Shown one piece after another: positions 7,908 through 15,941 of a stretch of DNA of 32,087 nt (its first letter is position 1; every line of letters begins with the position of its first letter). Source of the stretch: Candidatus Aminicenantota bacterium (GTDB lineage: Bacteria > Acidobacteriota > Aminicenantia > JAMOAD01). The notes below the pieces were generated by a model. The model was not told where the DNA came from and did no database searches. It saw only the letters and a program-made list of their open reading frames with translations. The stretch spans positions 1 to 32,087 of the forward strand of contig JAMOUT010000076.1 in NCBI GenBank assembly GCA_027061995.1, given 5' to 3'. The position numbers were made by a program, and so were the translations under genes.

Positions 7908-8999
7908 CTATTTTGAGTATTTTTTTATAAAATCTTCCGTCAATTGTTTTGCCTTGTGGTCATCATATTGAATGGGAGGTGATTTCATTAAAAAGGAGGC
8001 GGGTCCTTCTAGAGTTCCCGATATCCCGTTGTTTTTTGCGAGTTTTATTAATCTGACAGCATCTATGATTATTCCAGCGGAATTGGGAGAATCTTCAACT
8101 GATAGCCTGCATTCCAAGTTCATAGGGACATCTCCGAAATGTTTACCTTCAATTCTAAGATAGCATACTTTATTATCTTTAAGCCATGGAACATAATCCG
8201 ACGGACCGACATGAACATTATCAGCATCAAGTTCTATACCTCTGTTTTTTAATTGGGATGTTACAGCATTTGTTTTTGATATTTTTTTTGAATCCAATCT
8301 CTCCCTTTCAAGCATATTTAAAAAATCGGTATTGCCTCCGACATTTAATTGATATGTTCTATCTATGAGCATGCCTCTGTCCATAAAAAGGTTAACAAGG
8401 GTTCTATGAAGTATTGTCGCACCTACTTGAGATTTTATGTCGTCTCCTATAATGGGTTGTCCGTATTCTTTGAATCTATCCTGCCAATATTTTTCTCTTG
8501 CTATGAATACGGGAATTGCGTTTACCATCCCGGCTCCGGCTTCAAGTATCTGTTCAACATACCATTTGGTTGCCATTTCGGAACCGACCGGAAGATAATT
8601 GATAACAACATCGGCTCCTGAATCCTTTATAACTTTTGCCACATCCGCGGTTGAACCGGGAGCTTTTTTTATGACTCCTGCAAGGTATTTACCGATTCCA
8701 TCATGTGTCATTCCTCTATGAACCTTTACATTAAGATTAGGAACCTCGGAAAATTTAGTCGTATTGTTAGGATTAGCAAAAATTGCTTCGGAAAGATCTT
8801 TTCCTACTTTTGTTTCATTAATATCAAAAGCTGCAACAAACTCAATATCCGAGATATGATACCCTCCGAGATTCACATGCATTAAACCGGGAACGAACTC
8901 ATCCTCTTTAGCATTTTTATAATATTCAACACCTTGAACCAAAGATGATGCACAATTACCGACTCCGATAATTGCAACTCTTACTTTATCCTTTACCAT
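7908..8999 (-). CDS. ino1: Inositol-3-phosphate synthase (myo-inositol-1-phosphate synthase)
   Basis: This 363-residue cytosolic enzyme would convert glucose 6-phosphate to inositol 3-phosphate using NAD. The N-terminal Rossmann motif is [16 protein letters not shown] (residues 8-23). Family motifs follow, including [26 protein letters not shown] and GPSDYVPWL. Length and sequence resemble the short actinobacterial/archaeal type rather than the roughly 500-residue eukaryotic type. A strong AGGAGGT precedes ATG 8999, and the upstream MCE gene ends 8 bp before. Its position with a CDP-alcohol phosphatidyltransferase supports inositol phospholipid synthesis; its position behind lipid-transport genes suggests the product is an envelope lipid. 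Confidence 0.93.
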   Translation of the reverse strand: MVKDKVRVAIIGVGNCASSLVQGVEYYKNAKEDEFVPGLMHVNLGGYHISDIEFVAAFDINETKVGKDLSEAIFANPNNTTKFSEVPNLNVKVHRGMTHDGIGKYLAGVIKKAPGSTADVAKVIKDSGADVVINYLPVGSEMATKWYVEQILEAGAGMVNAIPVFIAREKYWQDRFKEYGQPIIGDDIKSQVGATILHRTLVNLFMDRGMLIDRTYQLNVGGNTDFLNMLERERLDSKKISKTNAVTSQLKNRGIELDADNVHVGPSDYVPWLKDNKVCYLRIEGKHFGDVPMNLECRLSVEDSPNSAGIIIDAVRLIKLAKNNGISGTLEGPASFLMKSPPIQYDDHKAKQLTEDFIKKYSK

Positions 9000-9007
9000 A
9001 ATACCTC

Positions 9008-9886
9008 CTAAAATAATGATAATTTTACATATTTTTTCGGGTGTTTTTTAACATCCGCAATTAATTTCTTTAATTCTTCTATTGTTTCATTGAGATTCTC
9101 AATATATTTTTTATCATTTAAAAATTTTCCTGCGCTACCTTCACCTCTATTTATTTTATCTGAAATACTGTCTAATTTGTCTGTTAAAGAAGTTAGAGAA
9201 TTTATTAATTTATCCATTTTTTCAAAAGATTCTCTTCCCTTTTTAGTTGTTAATAAGAGTTCTTTTTTGCTCTCTTTTAAAAATTCTGATAAATTATCTC
9301 CTGCTGTTCCGATTTTATCAATCTGTTTATTGTATTTTGAAATATTCACTTTATCCAATTTAGTATTGATTTTATTAAGTGATGAATACAAAAGATCAAT
9401 TGCTTTGGAAAGTTTTCCCATCTTTGATTCAAAACCACCCTTATCTATTTTACCCTTTATCGTATCCATAATCTCTTTTGCTTGAATCATAAGATCTCTG
9501 TTAGTCCCTTTGACTCTGTCTCCGGCAGTCAGATATTTATTTGATTTCCCCGGATTTATTGTGATTGCTTTTTCCCCCATAAAATTTAGTGTGTTAATTT
9601 CAAAGACCGAATCGGCAGGGATCTTATATCTCTTTTTAATATCAACCCTTACAAGAACTCCGTCTTTTTCAAATTTAACCCCTTTTGTCCATCCCACTCT
9701 GTAACCTCTCATAAAAACCTGAGAATGATCTCTCATCCCTATAATATTGTTAAATTTAATAAAAATTTTGTAATCGTTAGTGAAAAATATTCTTTTATCC
9801 GCAAGCCAAAGTATTGAAACAAGAATCAGTATAAAACTGACAAAAATAACTATTCCCGAAATAAAACTCATTTTTTTATATTTCAT
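9008..9886 (-). CDS. MCE-domain lipid-binding protein (MlaD-like)
   Basis: The 292-residue protein has one N-terminal membrane anchor (about 8-29). A single MCE domain follows (about 38-115), with the typical [20 protein letters not shown] and [13 protein letters not shown] segments. The C-terminal part (about 130-280) is a long coiled coil of charged heptads. MCE proteins form hexameric rings that carry phospholipids across the periplasm, fed by an MlaE/MlaF pump. The start at 9886 is set by AGGAG upstream and overlaps the ATPase gene by 11 bp. The coiled coil is longer than in enterobacterial MlaD (about 180 residues) and is closer to PqiB/LetB- or Mce-style proteins that build a tunnel. 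Confidence 0.88.
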   Translation of the reverse strand: MKYKKMSFISGIVIFVSFILILVSILWLADKRIFFTNDYKIFIKFNNIIGMRDHSQVFMRGYRVGWTKGVKFEKDGVLVRVDIKKRYKIPADSVFEINTLNFMGEKAITINPGKSNKYLTAGDRVKGTNRDLMIQAKEIMDTIKGKIDKGGFESKMGKLSKAIDLLYSSLNKINTKLDKVNISKYNKQIDKIGTAGDNLSEFLKESKKELLLTTKKGRESFEKMDKLINSLTSLTDKLDSISDKINRGEGSAGKFLNDKKYIENLNETIEELKKLIADVKKHPKKYVKLSLF

Positions 9887-10607
9887 ATGTATCTCCTATT
9901 GAATATAGATATTCTAATGTTTCATCCGAAATTTCCTTTTTTTTGCCTATGAAAAATATTTTCCCTTCTTTTAAAAGGGCGACTCTATCCGACACCTTTT
10001 CCATTAACTCAATATCATGAGTGACTATTATGGATGTTGCGGATATTTTATCTTTTAAGACCTCAATTAATTCACTTACTAATTGTGCATTTTTTTTATC
10101 AAGCCCTGTAGTAGGTTCATCATAAAAGATATATTTCGGTTCTTTTATCATTGCCCTTGCAATAGCCACCCTTTTTTTCATCCCTCCGCTAAGTTCTTCA
10201 GGGAATTTTTCAAGGATGTCATCCGTTAGTCCAACAAAAGATAGAGCTTGTCTGATTCTATCGTCTATATCATCATTTTTCATTTTTTTATGCATTCTTA
10301 GAAAAAGAGCCAAGTTTTCCCTGACATCCAAAAAATCAAAAAGAGCGCTGTTTTGGAAAACATATGCTATATGTTTTCTAAAATTTTCAAGCTCCCGTTT
10401 TTTGAGTTTCGTAATATCTTCACTATCAAAGTAGATTTCTCCGGCATCAGGTTTTATAAGTCTTATCATGGATTTTATCAAAACGGTTTTTCCCTGGCCG
10501 CTCGGACCTAAGATAACCATTGTTTCATTATCCATAATATCTATATAAACCCCTTTTAAAACCTGTTTATCATCAAATTGCTTTTTTAATCCTTGAACTT
10601 TTATCAT
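9876..10607 (-). CDS. ABC transporter ATPase of MCE lipid transporter (MlaF-like)
   Basis: The 243-residue ATPase has Walker A GPSGQGKT (about 34-41), signature LSGGMKKRVAIARA, Walker B YIFYDEPTTGLD and H-loop IIVTHD. LSGGM in place of LSGGQ is characteristic of the MlaF/TtgA group. It pairs with the MlaE-like permease encoded 4 bp upstream (ATGA overlap) and powers lipid movement through the MCE protein encoded just downstream. All catalytic motifs are intact. The direction of transport (toward or from the outer membrane) cannot be decided from sequence. Confidence 0.9.
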   Translation of the reverse strand: MIKVQGLKKQFDDKQVLKGVYIDIMDNETMVILGPSGQGKTVLIKSMIRLIKPDAGEIYFDSEDITKLKKRELENFRKHIAYVFQNSALFDFLDVRENLALFLRMHKKMKNDDIDDRIRQALSFVGLTDDILEKFPEELSGGMKKRVAIARAMIKEPKYIFYDEPTTGLDKKNAQLVSELIEVLKDKISATSIIVTHDIELMEKVSDRVALLKEGKIFFIGKKKEISDETLEYLYSIGDTYEI

Positions 10608-11386
10608 AGCAATAGTTCTCCCAAATAATAATCAAAAATGACAATCATGATTGCGGAAACAACAACGGCAAGTGTGGATGATTCTCCGACACCTTTGGCT
10701 CCACCCTTTGTTCTTAATCCGAAATAACTTCCTATAAGAGCTATGAAGAAACCGTAAACAGAGGGCTTTATAATACAACCGTAAATTATTTCAAAACTTT
10801 TGTAATCCATCTTGAGCCCATTTATAAATTCATGAGCGGTAACCCATTGACTTATTGCGGTTGAAACAAAAAAAGAGCTGAAGATGGCAAGAAAATTGGC
10901 AAAAATGGTGATAACGGGGAGCATTATAAGTCCTGCTATTACCCTGGGCATAACAAGAAAACCAACAGGGTCCAACGACATTGTTTCAAGTGCTTCAACC
11001 TGTTCGGAAATTTTCATGCTCCCAATCTCAGCCGCAAGAGACGCTCCGAGTTTTCCTGCAAGAACAAGTGCTAAAATTACCGGTGAAAGTTCGATAACAG
11101 TGCTTTTAAAAATAACATTAACAACAACATACCTCGGTATAAGACTTGAGGATTGATAATTTCCTTGAACTGTTGAGCCGAGTCCGACAAATATTGATAT
11201 TATTGCCGCAATAGGTAGTGTTTTGGCGGAAAAATTATACAATTGTTCAACAAGCTGTCTTCTGTAAAACCAAATCTTGGGAATAGCTTTTAAAGAATCT
11301 ATGAAGAGGATGAATATTTCATAAATCATTGTGAAAAAGTTGATTCCTTTATCACCGAGATCTTCAAAAAAGTTTTTCTTAATCAT
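10604..11386 (-). CDS. MlaE-family ABC permease
   Basis: This 260-residue protein has about five to six membrane segments. It carries the MlaE/YrbE signature around residues 100-150: LALVLAGKLGASLAAEIG, then MKISEQVEALETMSLDP and PRVIAG. The later motif YFGLRTKGGAKGVGESST is the other conserved cytoplasmic loop. The permease forms the membrane part of an MCE lipid transporter with the two genes downstream. It overlaps the TetR gene upstream and the ATPase gene downstream by 4 bp each, so the whole set is one translationally coupled message. Confidence 0.9.
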   Translation of the reverse strand: MIKKNFFEDLGDKGINFFTMIYEIFILFIDSLKAIPKIWFYRRQLVEQLYNFSAKTLPIAAIISIFVGLGSTVQGNYQSSSLIPRYVVVNVIFKSTVIELSPVILALVLAGKLGASLAAEIGSMKISEQVEALETMSLDPVGFLVMPRVIAGLIMLPVITIFANFLAIFSSFFVSTAISQWVTAHEFINGLKMDYKSFEIIYGCIIKPSVYGFFIALIGSYFGLRTKGGAKGVGESSTLAVVVSAIMIVIFDYYLGELLL

Positions 11387-11970
11387 AGGTTATCATCCTT
11401 GCTTATTATTATTGTTTTTATCGTATCAATCAAAATTTTACCTTTTTCAACGAGTGAGAAACTGAAATTTTCCATTCTCCAATTGACAATTAAAAGCATT
11501 ATGGAGCCGGCTATCATTTTTGTAAGATGATCAGGATCCATTTTTTTTATTATCCCTTTTTTCTGAGCTTCTTTTATAAGGGAAATCATAAGATTCTCTC
11601 TCTCCTTTAAAATGGGTGATATTTTGTCTTTTATTTTTTTAGAATATGAGAATGCATCAGAAGAAAAAATGAGAGCCGTAATCTCTCTGTTTTTTTCATA
11701 ATATTTAAGTTGCTCTAAAAGAATATTCTCAATTTTATCAAGTTCATTAAGATTATCATTATATTTATCGGCAATCTGTTTATGTATTGATATTATTTTA
11801 TTAAAAATCTCATTAATAAGAATTTCTTTACTTTTAAAGTATCTGTAAACAGCGGGTTCGCTTATTCCCGCTATTTTTCCAACTCTTTTCATTGATAGAG
11901 CCGAGAACCCTGCATCATCAATTATTTTTATTGCGATATTTAAAATCTCCTCTTTTCTTTCATTTCTCAT
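11383..11970 (-). CDS. TetR/AcrR-family transcriptional regulator
   Basis: This is a TetR-type repressor of about 195 residues. The N-terminal helix-turn-helix contains GFSALSMKRVGKIAGISEPAVYRYF, followed by KSKEILINEIF, the standard family layout. The helical ligand domain is divergent, so the inducer is unknown. ATG 11970 is preferred because GGTGA sits 5 nt upstream; a GTG at 11979 in frame would add three residues. It is the first gene of the mlaE/mlaF/mlaD/ino1/phosphatidyltransferase operon and has an 18-bp palindrome at its promoter, so it probably represses this lipid operon and itself. A lipid or amphiphile as inducer is an inference from context. Confidence 0.9.
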   Translation of the reverse strand: MRNERKEEILNIAIKIIDDAGFSALSMKRVGKIAGISEPAVYRYFKSKEILINEIFNKIISIHKQIADKYNDNLNELDKIENILLEQLKYYEKNREITALIFSSDAFSYSKKIKDKISPILKERENLMISLIKEAQKKGIIKKMDPDHLTKMIAGSIMLLIVNWRMENFSFSLVEKGKILIDTIKTIIISKDDNL

Positions 11971-11981
11971 ATTTTTCACCG

Positions 11982-12031
11982 TTAGTTAGTCCTAACTAAT
12001 GTAGTATATAATATAAAAAATCTCATGTCAA
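11982..12031 (-). promoter_or_regulatory. tetR-mla-ino1 operon promoter and operator palindrome
   Basis: On the minus strand: TTGACA (12031-12026), a 17-nt spacer and TATACT (12008-12003). Directly downstream, the palindrome TTAGTTAG-2 nt-CTAACTAA (11982-11999) covers the expected transcription start. Its size and place are typical of a TetR autoregulatory operator. The leader would be about 25 nt and holds GGTGA. Confidence 0.85.
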
Positions 12032-12144
12032 TAGTTTTTTACAGTTTTTGTTAAATTGTTCAAACATTGAATAAGACAAGAGATAAGAAATTATAATAAT
12101 ATATATCATATAATAATATTTACATATTGATATAAGGTAAACAA

Positions 12145-12966
12145 TCAATTAGTTTTTATCTTTTGGTAAAACAGAGCTGTAAAAAGAATTGATGTTGAAA
12201 AAAGCACTATTGTGGCTCCGGGAGGAACATTAAGATAAAAAGAGATTATTATCCCTCCTATTGTTGATAGAATTCCTATACTTGCGGATAAGAACAAAAA
12301 TATAAGATAGTTTTTACTGAATTTTAATGCTGTTATTGGAGGTATGACTATTAAAGCTGAGACAAGTATAATCCCTACTATTTTTATTGAAACCACTATA
12401 ACAAGGCTTACGAGAGAGATAAATATATAATCGAATAATTTTACGGGAATTCCCATAATTTGTGAAAATTCATAATCAAATGTTATATAAATTAATTCTC
12501 TGTAAAAAACTGATACAAAACCTACTATTATTACCAAGGAAATTATTGCAAGGATTAAATCCGTTCTATTTACGAGAAGAATATCTCCGAAAAGATAAGA
12601 TAATAGATTAGGGGTATATCCTTTGACAAAACTTAAAAGGATTATCCCGAGAGACATCATTGCCGGAAAATATATCCCTACGCTACTGTCTTCTGTTATA
12701 TTAAAGTTTCTTGAAGTAAAGGCAATGAGAAAGCCTGTTAAAATGCAAAAAACAAGAGCCGCAAAAAAAGGATCAACCCCCATAAGTATTCCGAGAGCTA
12801 TTCCTCCGAATGAGGAGTGTGAAATACCGGCTCCTATAAAAGATAATCTCCTTAAAATTATAAAGGTTCCTATGATGGCTGTTATAATTCCCACTATTGC
12901 TCCGGCAAGAAGAGCATTCTGAAGAAAAGGTTGTTTTATAAGATCAAAAAAACTAATTCCCGCCAT
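12145..12966 (-). CDS. Zinc/manganese ABC importer permease (ZnuB/MntB family)
   Basis: This 273-residue permease has about eight or nine membrane segments. It has the ABC-3 family marks GAIVGIITAIIGTFIILRRLSF-like at the N-terminus (residues about 17-42), SHSSFGGIALG, and SALIVIPPITALKFSKN near the C-terminus. It forms the channel of a metal importer with the ATPase upstream (14-bp overlap; GGGAGAT precedes ATG 12966). The metal is most likely Zn(II) or Mn(II), as for the family; the permease itself does not discriminate. Confidence 0.9.
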   Translation of the reverse strand: MAGISFFDLIKQPFLQNALLAGAIVGIITAIIGTFIILRRLSFIGAGISHSSFGGIALGILMGVDPFFAALVFCILTGFLIAFTSRNFNITEDSSVGIYFPAMMSLGIILLSFVKGYTPNLLSYLFGDILLVNRTDLILAIISLVIIVGFVSVFYRELIYITFDYEFSQIMGIPVKLFDYIFISLVSLVIVVSIKIVGIILVSALIVIPPITALKFSKNYLIFLFLSASIGILSTIGGIIISFYLNVPPGATIVLFSTSILFTALFYQKIKTN

Positions 12967-13747
12967 TAATATCTCCCTTTTTTACAACTATATGAGGTAT
13001 ATCCCCGTGTCCGAAAAGCATAAAATGTTTTCCGTAAAGACATTTTAAATTTTCTTCGGTAAGAACTGTTTCGGGTTTTCCGTGAACAATAAGATTCCTG
13101 TTTAAACAAGCGATATTACTTACAATTTCAGACACTGCCATAACATCATGGGTTACGAGAAGAATTGTTATTTTAAGTTTTTTATGAAGCTTGTCAAGTT
13201 GTGAATATAATCCTTCGCTTGTATTCACATCAAGTCCTGAAGTGGGTTCATCAAGAATAAGGAGTTTCGGTTCATTAACAAGAGCCCTTGCTATAAGAAC
13301 TCTCTGTTTTTGACCTCCCGAAAGCTCTGAAAAAAGTTTGTGTTTGAAATTATCTATGTTTAAAAAACCGATTATATCATCTATTATTTTTTTATCATTT
13401 TTTTTGAGATATTTTAACACACCGAGGTGAGGATATCTTCCCATCTTGATAGCATTTAAAACGGTTATCGGTATATTTGTATTTTCCTTAATATACTGGG
13501 GAACATAACCGATAAATTTACTTAGATTTCTGCCGATTCGTTCAACCGGTTTACCGAGAATTTTAACAGAGCCTTTTGTAGGTTTTATAATCCCTGTTAT
13601 TACTTTTAAAAGTGTTGTCTTCCCCGCACCATTAGGTCCGAGTATGGCTGTAAATTCATTTTCTTTTATATCTAAATTAATATCGGACAAAACAATCTCT
13701 TTTCCGTATTTTACTTCAAGATTTTTTATCTCGATTATTTTTTTCAT
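12953..13747 (-). CDS. Zinc/manganese ABC importer ATPase (ZnuC/MntA-type)
   Basis: The ATP-binding subunit has Walker A GPNGAGKTT, Q-loop YVPQY, signature LSGGQKQRVLIARAL, Walker B LLILDEPTSGLD and H-loop LLVTHD, all intact. The ATG at 13747 is chosen because it gives the usual short N-terminus before IIEIKNLEVKYG and sits one base after the substrate-binding gene's stop. An upstream ATG at 13765 would add six residues and overlap by 17 bp; neither has a clear Shine-Dalgarno sequence. It energises metal uptake with the permease downstream. Confidence 0.9.
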   Translation of the reverse strand: MKKIIEIKNLEVKYGKEIVLSDINLDIKENEFTAILGPNGAGKTTLLKVITGIIKPTKGSVKILGKPVERIGRNLSKFIGYVPQYIKENTNIPITVLNAIKMGRYPHLGVLKYLKKNDKKIIDDIIGFLNIDNFKHKLFSELSGGQKQRVLIARALVNEPKLLILDEPTSGLDVNTSEGLYSQLDKLHKKLKITILLVTHDVMAVSEIVSNIACLNRNLIVHGKPETVLTEENLKCLYGKHFMLFGHGDIPHIVVKKGDINGGN

Positions 13748-13748
13748 T

Positions 13749-14615
13749 TTATAAGAGGTTTTCATATATTTTTTTAAAATTTAAAATTATCAAATCTTCA
13801 TAATTTTTTATTGATTTGTCAAATCCGAGAGGATCAAGTATTATTATTTTTGTTCCCGTGGAATCACTGATAGTTTTAACCCATTTAAGAGATGTTCCGG
13901 GTTCCGTAATGATTATTTTAACATTATTTTTTTTAATTAATGATATTATGTTAATCAATCTTTTGAGTGTTGGTATTTCCCCTGCTTTTCTTTCTATATT
14001 CGCTATTATATGAAAATGATAATCGTTTAAAAAATAGTTCCATACCGGATGAAAAACAACGATATTTTTATTTTTTATCTTTAAGGATGAATCATAAATC
14101 TGTTTGTCTATCTTTTTCAATTTTTTCATGAAAATATTGAAATTAGATGTATAAAAATCTTTGTTTTCAGGATTTATTAGGATAATTTTATCTTTGATGA
14201 AAGGGAGAACTTTTATAACTCTTTTAACCGATAACCAAAGATGGGGGTTTATATTATTATTTTTTTCTATAAAATCATTGATATGGTTACTGAAAACAAA
14301 AAGTTTTCCCCGCTTTTTAAAATCTTTTTTAAGGTTGTCAAGCCAATTTTCCAGATTTGCTCCGATTATAAAAAGAGTATCAGCTTTTTTTAATAATAAT
14401 CTGTTTCTTATTGTTAATTGAAAAGTGTGGGGAGAAGCTCCGGGGGGAACTATCGTGTAAATCTTGATTTTATCTCTGACAATCTCTTTAATAATCAATT
14501 TTAAAGGATTTATACTTACGGCAATAACAGGTTTTTCTTTTGCAAAAAGAGATGGATTAAAGAGTGTAAAAAAAAACAGAGTGAAAAGTAAAAAAATAAT
14601 TTTGATTTTTTTCAT
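13749..14615 (-). CDS. Zinc/manganese ABC importer substrate-binding protein (ZnuA family, cluster A-I)
   Basis: The 288-residue protein has a signal peptide (about 1-25, cleavage near LFAKEK). Metal ligands can be read from the family pattern: His63 in SPHTFQ, His125 in NPHLWLS, His189 in VVFHPVWNYF and Asp261 in ILDPLG; TEPGTS (Glu238) is also conserved. The His-rich loop found in many zinc-specific ZnuA proteins is absent, so manganese or iron remains possible. It is the first gene of the three-gene operon. No Shine-Dalgarno sequence precedes ATG 14615, and TATAAT ends 7 nt upstream. Confidence 0.88.
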   Translation of the reverse strand: MKKIKIIFLLFTLFFFTLFNPSLFAKEKPVIAVSINPLKLIIKEIVRDKIKIYTIVPPGASPHTFQLTIRNRLLLKKADTLFIIGANLENWLDNLKKDFKKRGKLFVFSNHINDFIEKNNNINPHLWLSVKRVIKVLPFIKDKIILINPENKDFYTSNFNIFMKKLKKIDKQIYDSSLKIKNKNIVVFHPVWNYFLNDYHFHIIANIERKAGEIPTLKRLINIISLIKKNNVKIIITEPGTSLKWVKTISDSTGTKIIILDPLGFDKSIKNYEDLIILNFKKIYENLL

Positions 14616-14622
14616 TTTATCT

Positions 14623-14641
14623 ATTATATCAAATTATTGAT
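14623..14641 (-). promoter_or_regulatory. znuA-like operon -10 box and small inverted repeat
   Basis: TATAAT at 14628-14623 (minus) is followed by AGATAAA and ATG 14615. A convincing -35 is not visible. The sequence ATCAA-4 nt-TTGAT (14628-14641) abuts the -10 box and could be a regulator site (Zur/MntR-like), but 5-nt arms are weak evidence. Leaderless or 1-2-nt-leader initiation is likely. Confidence 0.5.
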
Positions 14642-14728
14642 GGAAAAAGAATAAAATAAAATATACCTGAACATAAATCGTGTTGTATGGAAATTCAGAA
14701 GCTTTGGATTGTCATAAACAGGATTATC

Positions 14729-14757
14729 TTGAATCATATGAGATTTTCGGATATTAT
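14729..14757 (+). promoter_or_regulatory. Promoter of sugar transporter/ROK kinase operon
   Basis: TTGAAT (14729-14734), a 17-nt spacer and TATTAT (14752-14757). The leader would be about 23 nt and contains AGGAGA before ATG 14787, so this unit uses ordinary Shine-Dalgarno initiation. Confidence 0.7.
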
Positions 14758-14786
14758 TATTAATTCCGGTATATTAGGAGAGAAAA

Positions 14787-15941
14787 ATGAGTAAAAAAAC
14801 CATACCTATATTTCTTGTTTTTTTGATTATGGGTTTCGGCGATGCTGTAGGTCCGTTTGTGGGGCTTGCTAAAAATGAATTCCATTTGAGTAATACACTT
14901 GCTTTTATTATTCCGTTTCTCGGATTTTTGATGTTCGGATTATTATCTGTTCCTATGGGTATTTATCAGGATAGAAAAGGGAAAAAGTTTATCCTTGAAT
15001 TAGGATTAATCATAGCTCTTCTCGGATTAATAATCCCTATTTTCGGATTGAATTCTTTCCCAAAATTTCTTTTAACGGTTTTATTGCTCGGAATCGGAGC
15101 AACCATTCTGCAAGTTGCTGGAAATCCGATAATGAGAGATGTCTCTGAAGAGGGGAAATACTCGAGGAATCTTTCTCTGGGGCAGTTTGTTAAAGCGATA
15201 GGTTCTTTATCGGGGCCTATTATCCCTGTTATAGCTGCAAGATATTTTAATGCTGATTGGAGAGTCATGTTTCCCATATACAGCTTTTTTATATTAATAA
15301 CAATTATAAGTGTGGCCTCTTTAAAAATAGAGGAGAAAAAAGATGATAATCAAAAGCCAGCAACCATTAAATCATGTTTATCACTTCTTAAAAACAGATA
15401 TGTTTTAATGATGGTCCTCGGTATTTTCCTTTATGTTGGGGCAGAGGTAAGTATAAGTTCCGGTATTCCGGTTCATCTTAAATCAAGGTTCGGTATGGAT
15501 ATTCAAAAACTCGGACTTCTCGGCACAGGTTTATTTTTCACCGCTCTTGTTGCGGGAAGGTTTTTGGGAGGGGTTATTTTAAATTGGATTAAAGCGGAGA
15601 AGTTTTTTATTATAACCTCTTTTATCTCGATAATCTCTCTTATGGGGCTCTTTACCGGGATAAAACTTATCGTTATTATAAGTGTGGTATTTATCGGACT
15701 TGGATTTGCAAATATATTTCCTTTGATATTTTCCATTACGATTGAGAGGATGCCGGAGAAAACGAATGAACTTTCCGGTTTGATGATTACCGCAATAGTG
15801 GGGGGGGCGATACTTCCCCCGGTAATGGGATTTTTATCCGATATATTTTCGACAACGACAGGTTTTCTTGTTCCTGTTCTTGCCATTCTTTATATTTTAT
15901 GGCTTGCTCTGAGTAATAAAAACAGGGAGGTGAAAGTATAA
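14787..15941 (+). CDS. MFS sugar transporter (FucP/GluP-like)
   Basis: This 384-residue protein has about 12 membrane segments. Features of the fucose/glucose-galactose MFS group are visible: GIYQDRKGKKF in loop 2-3, and ILQVAGNPIMRD in helix 4, which matches the QxaxNP motif of FucP-like carriers. The second half has GRFLGGVIL. It probably imports a sugar by proton symport. It is followed without a gap by a ROK-family kinase (stop 15939-15941, next ATG 15942), suggesting uptake and phosphorylation of the same hexose or amino sugar. The specific sugar is unknown. Confidence 0.85.
   Translation: MSKKTIPIFLVFLIMGFGDAVGPFVGLAKNEFHLSNTLAFIIPFLGFLMFGLLSVPMGIYQDRKGKKFILELGLIIALLGLIIPIFGLNSFPKFLLTVLLLGIGATILQVAGNPIMRDVSEEGKYSRNLSLGQFVKAIGSLSGPIIPVIAARYFNADWRVMFPIYSFFILITIISVASLKIEEKKDDNQKPATIKSCLSLLKNRYVLMMVLGIFLYVGAEVSISSGIPVHLKSRFGMDIQKLGLLGTGLFFTALVAGRFLGGVILNWIKAEKFFIITSFISIISLMGLFTGIKLIVIISVVFIGLGFANIFPLIFSITIERMPEKTNELSGLMITAIVGGAILPPVMGFLSDIFSTTTGFLVPVLAILYILWLALSNKNREVKV

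Noticed and set aside
7233-8999. Di-myo-inositol-phosphate (thermolyte) pathway
   Set aside because: The needed inositol-phosphate cytidylyltransferase is not present nearby, and the AT-rich context with MCE genes favours phospholipid synthesis.
9090-9485. 131-codon plus-strand frame opposite the MCE gene
   Set aside because: Antisense shadow of the coiled-coil region; no family features.
12623-12922. 99-codon frame opposite the metal permease gene
   Set aside because: A shadow of the well-supported permease; its composition is an antisense artefact with no start signals.
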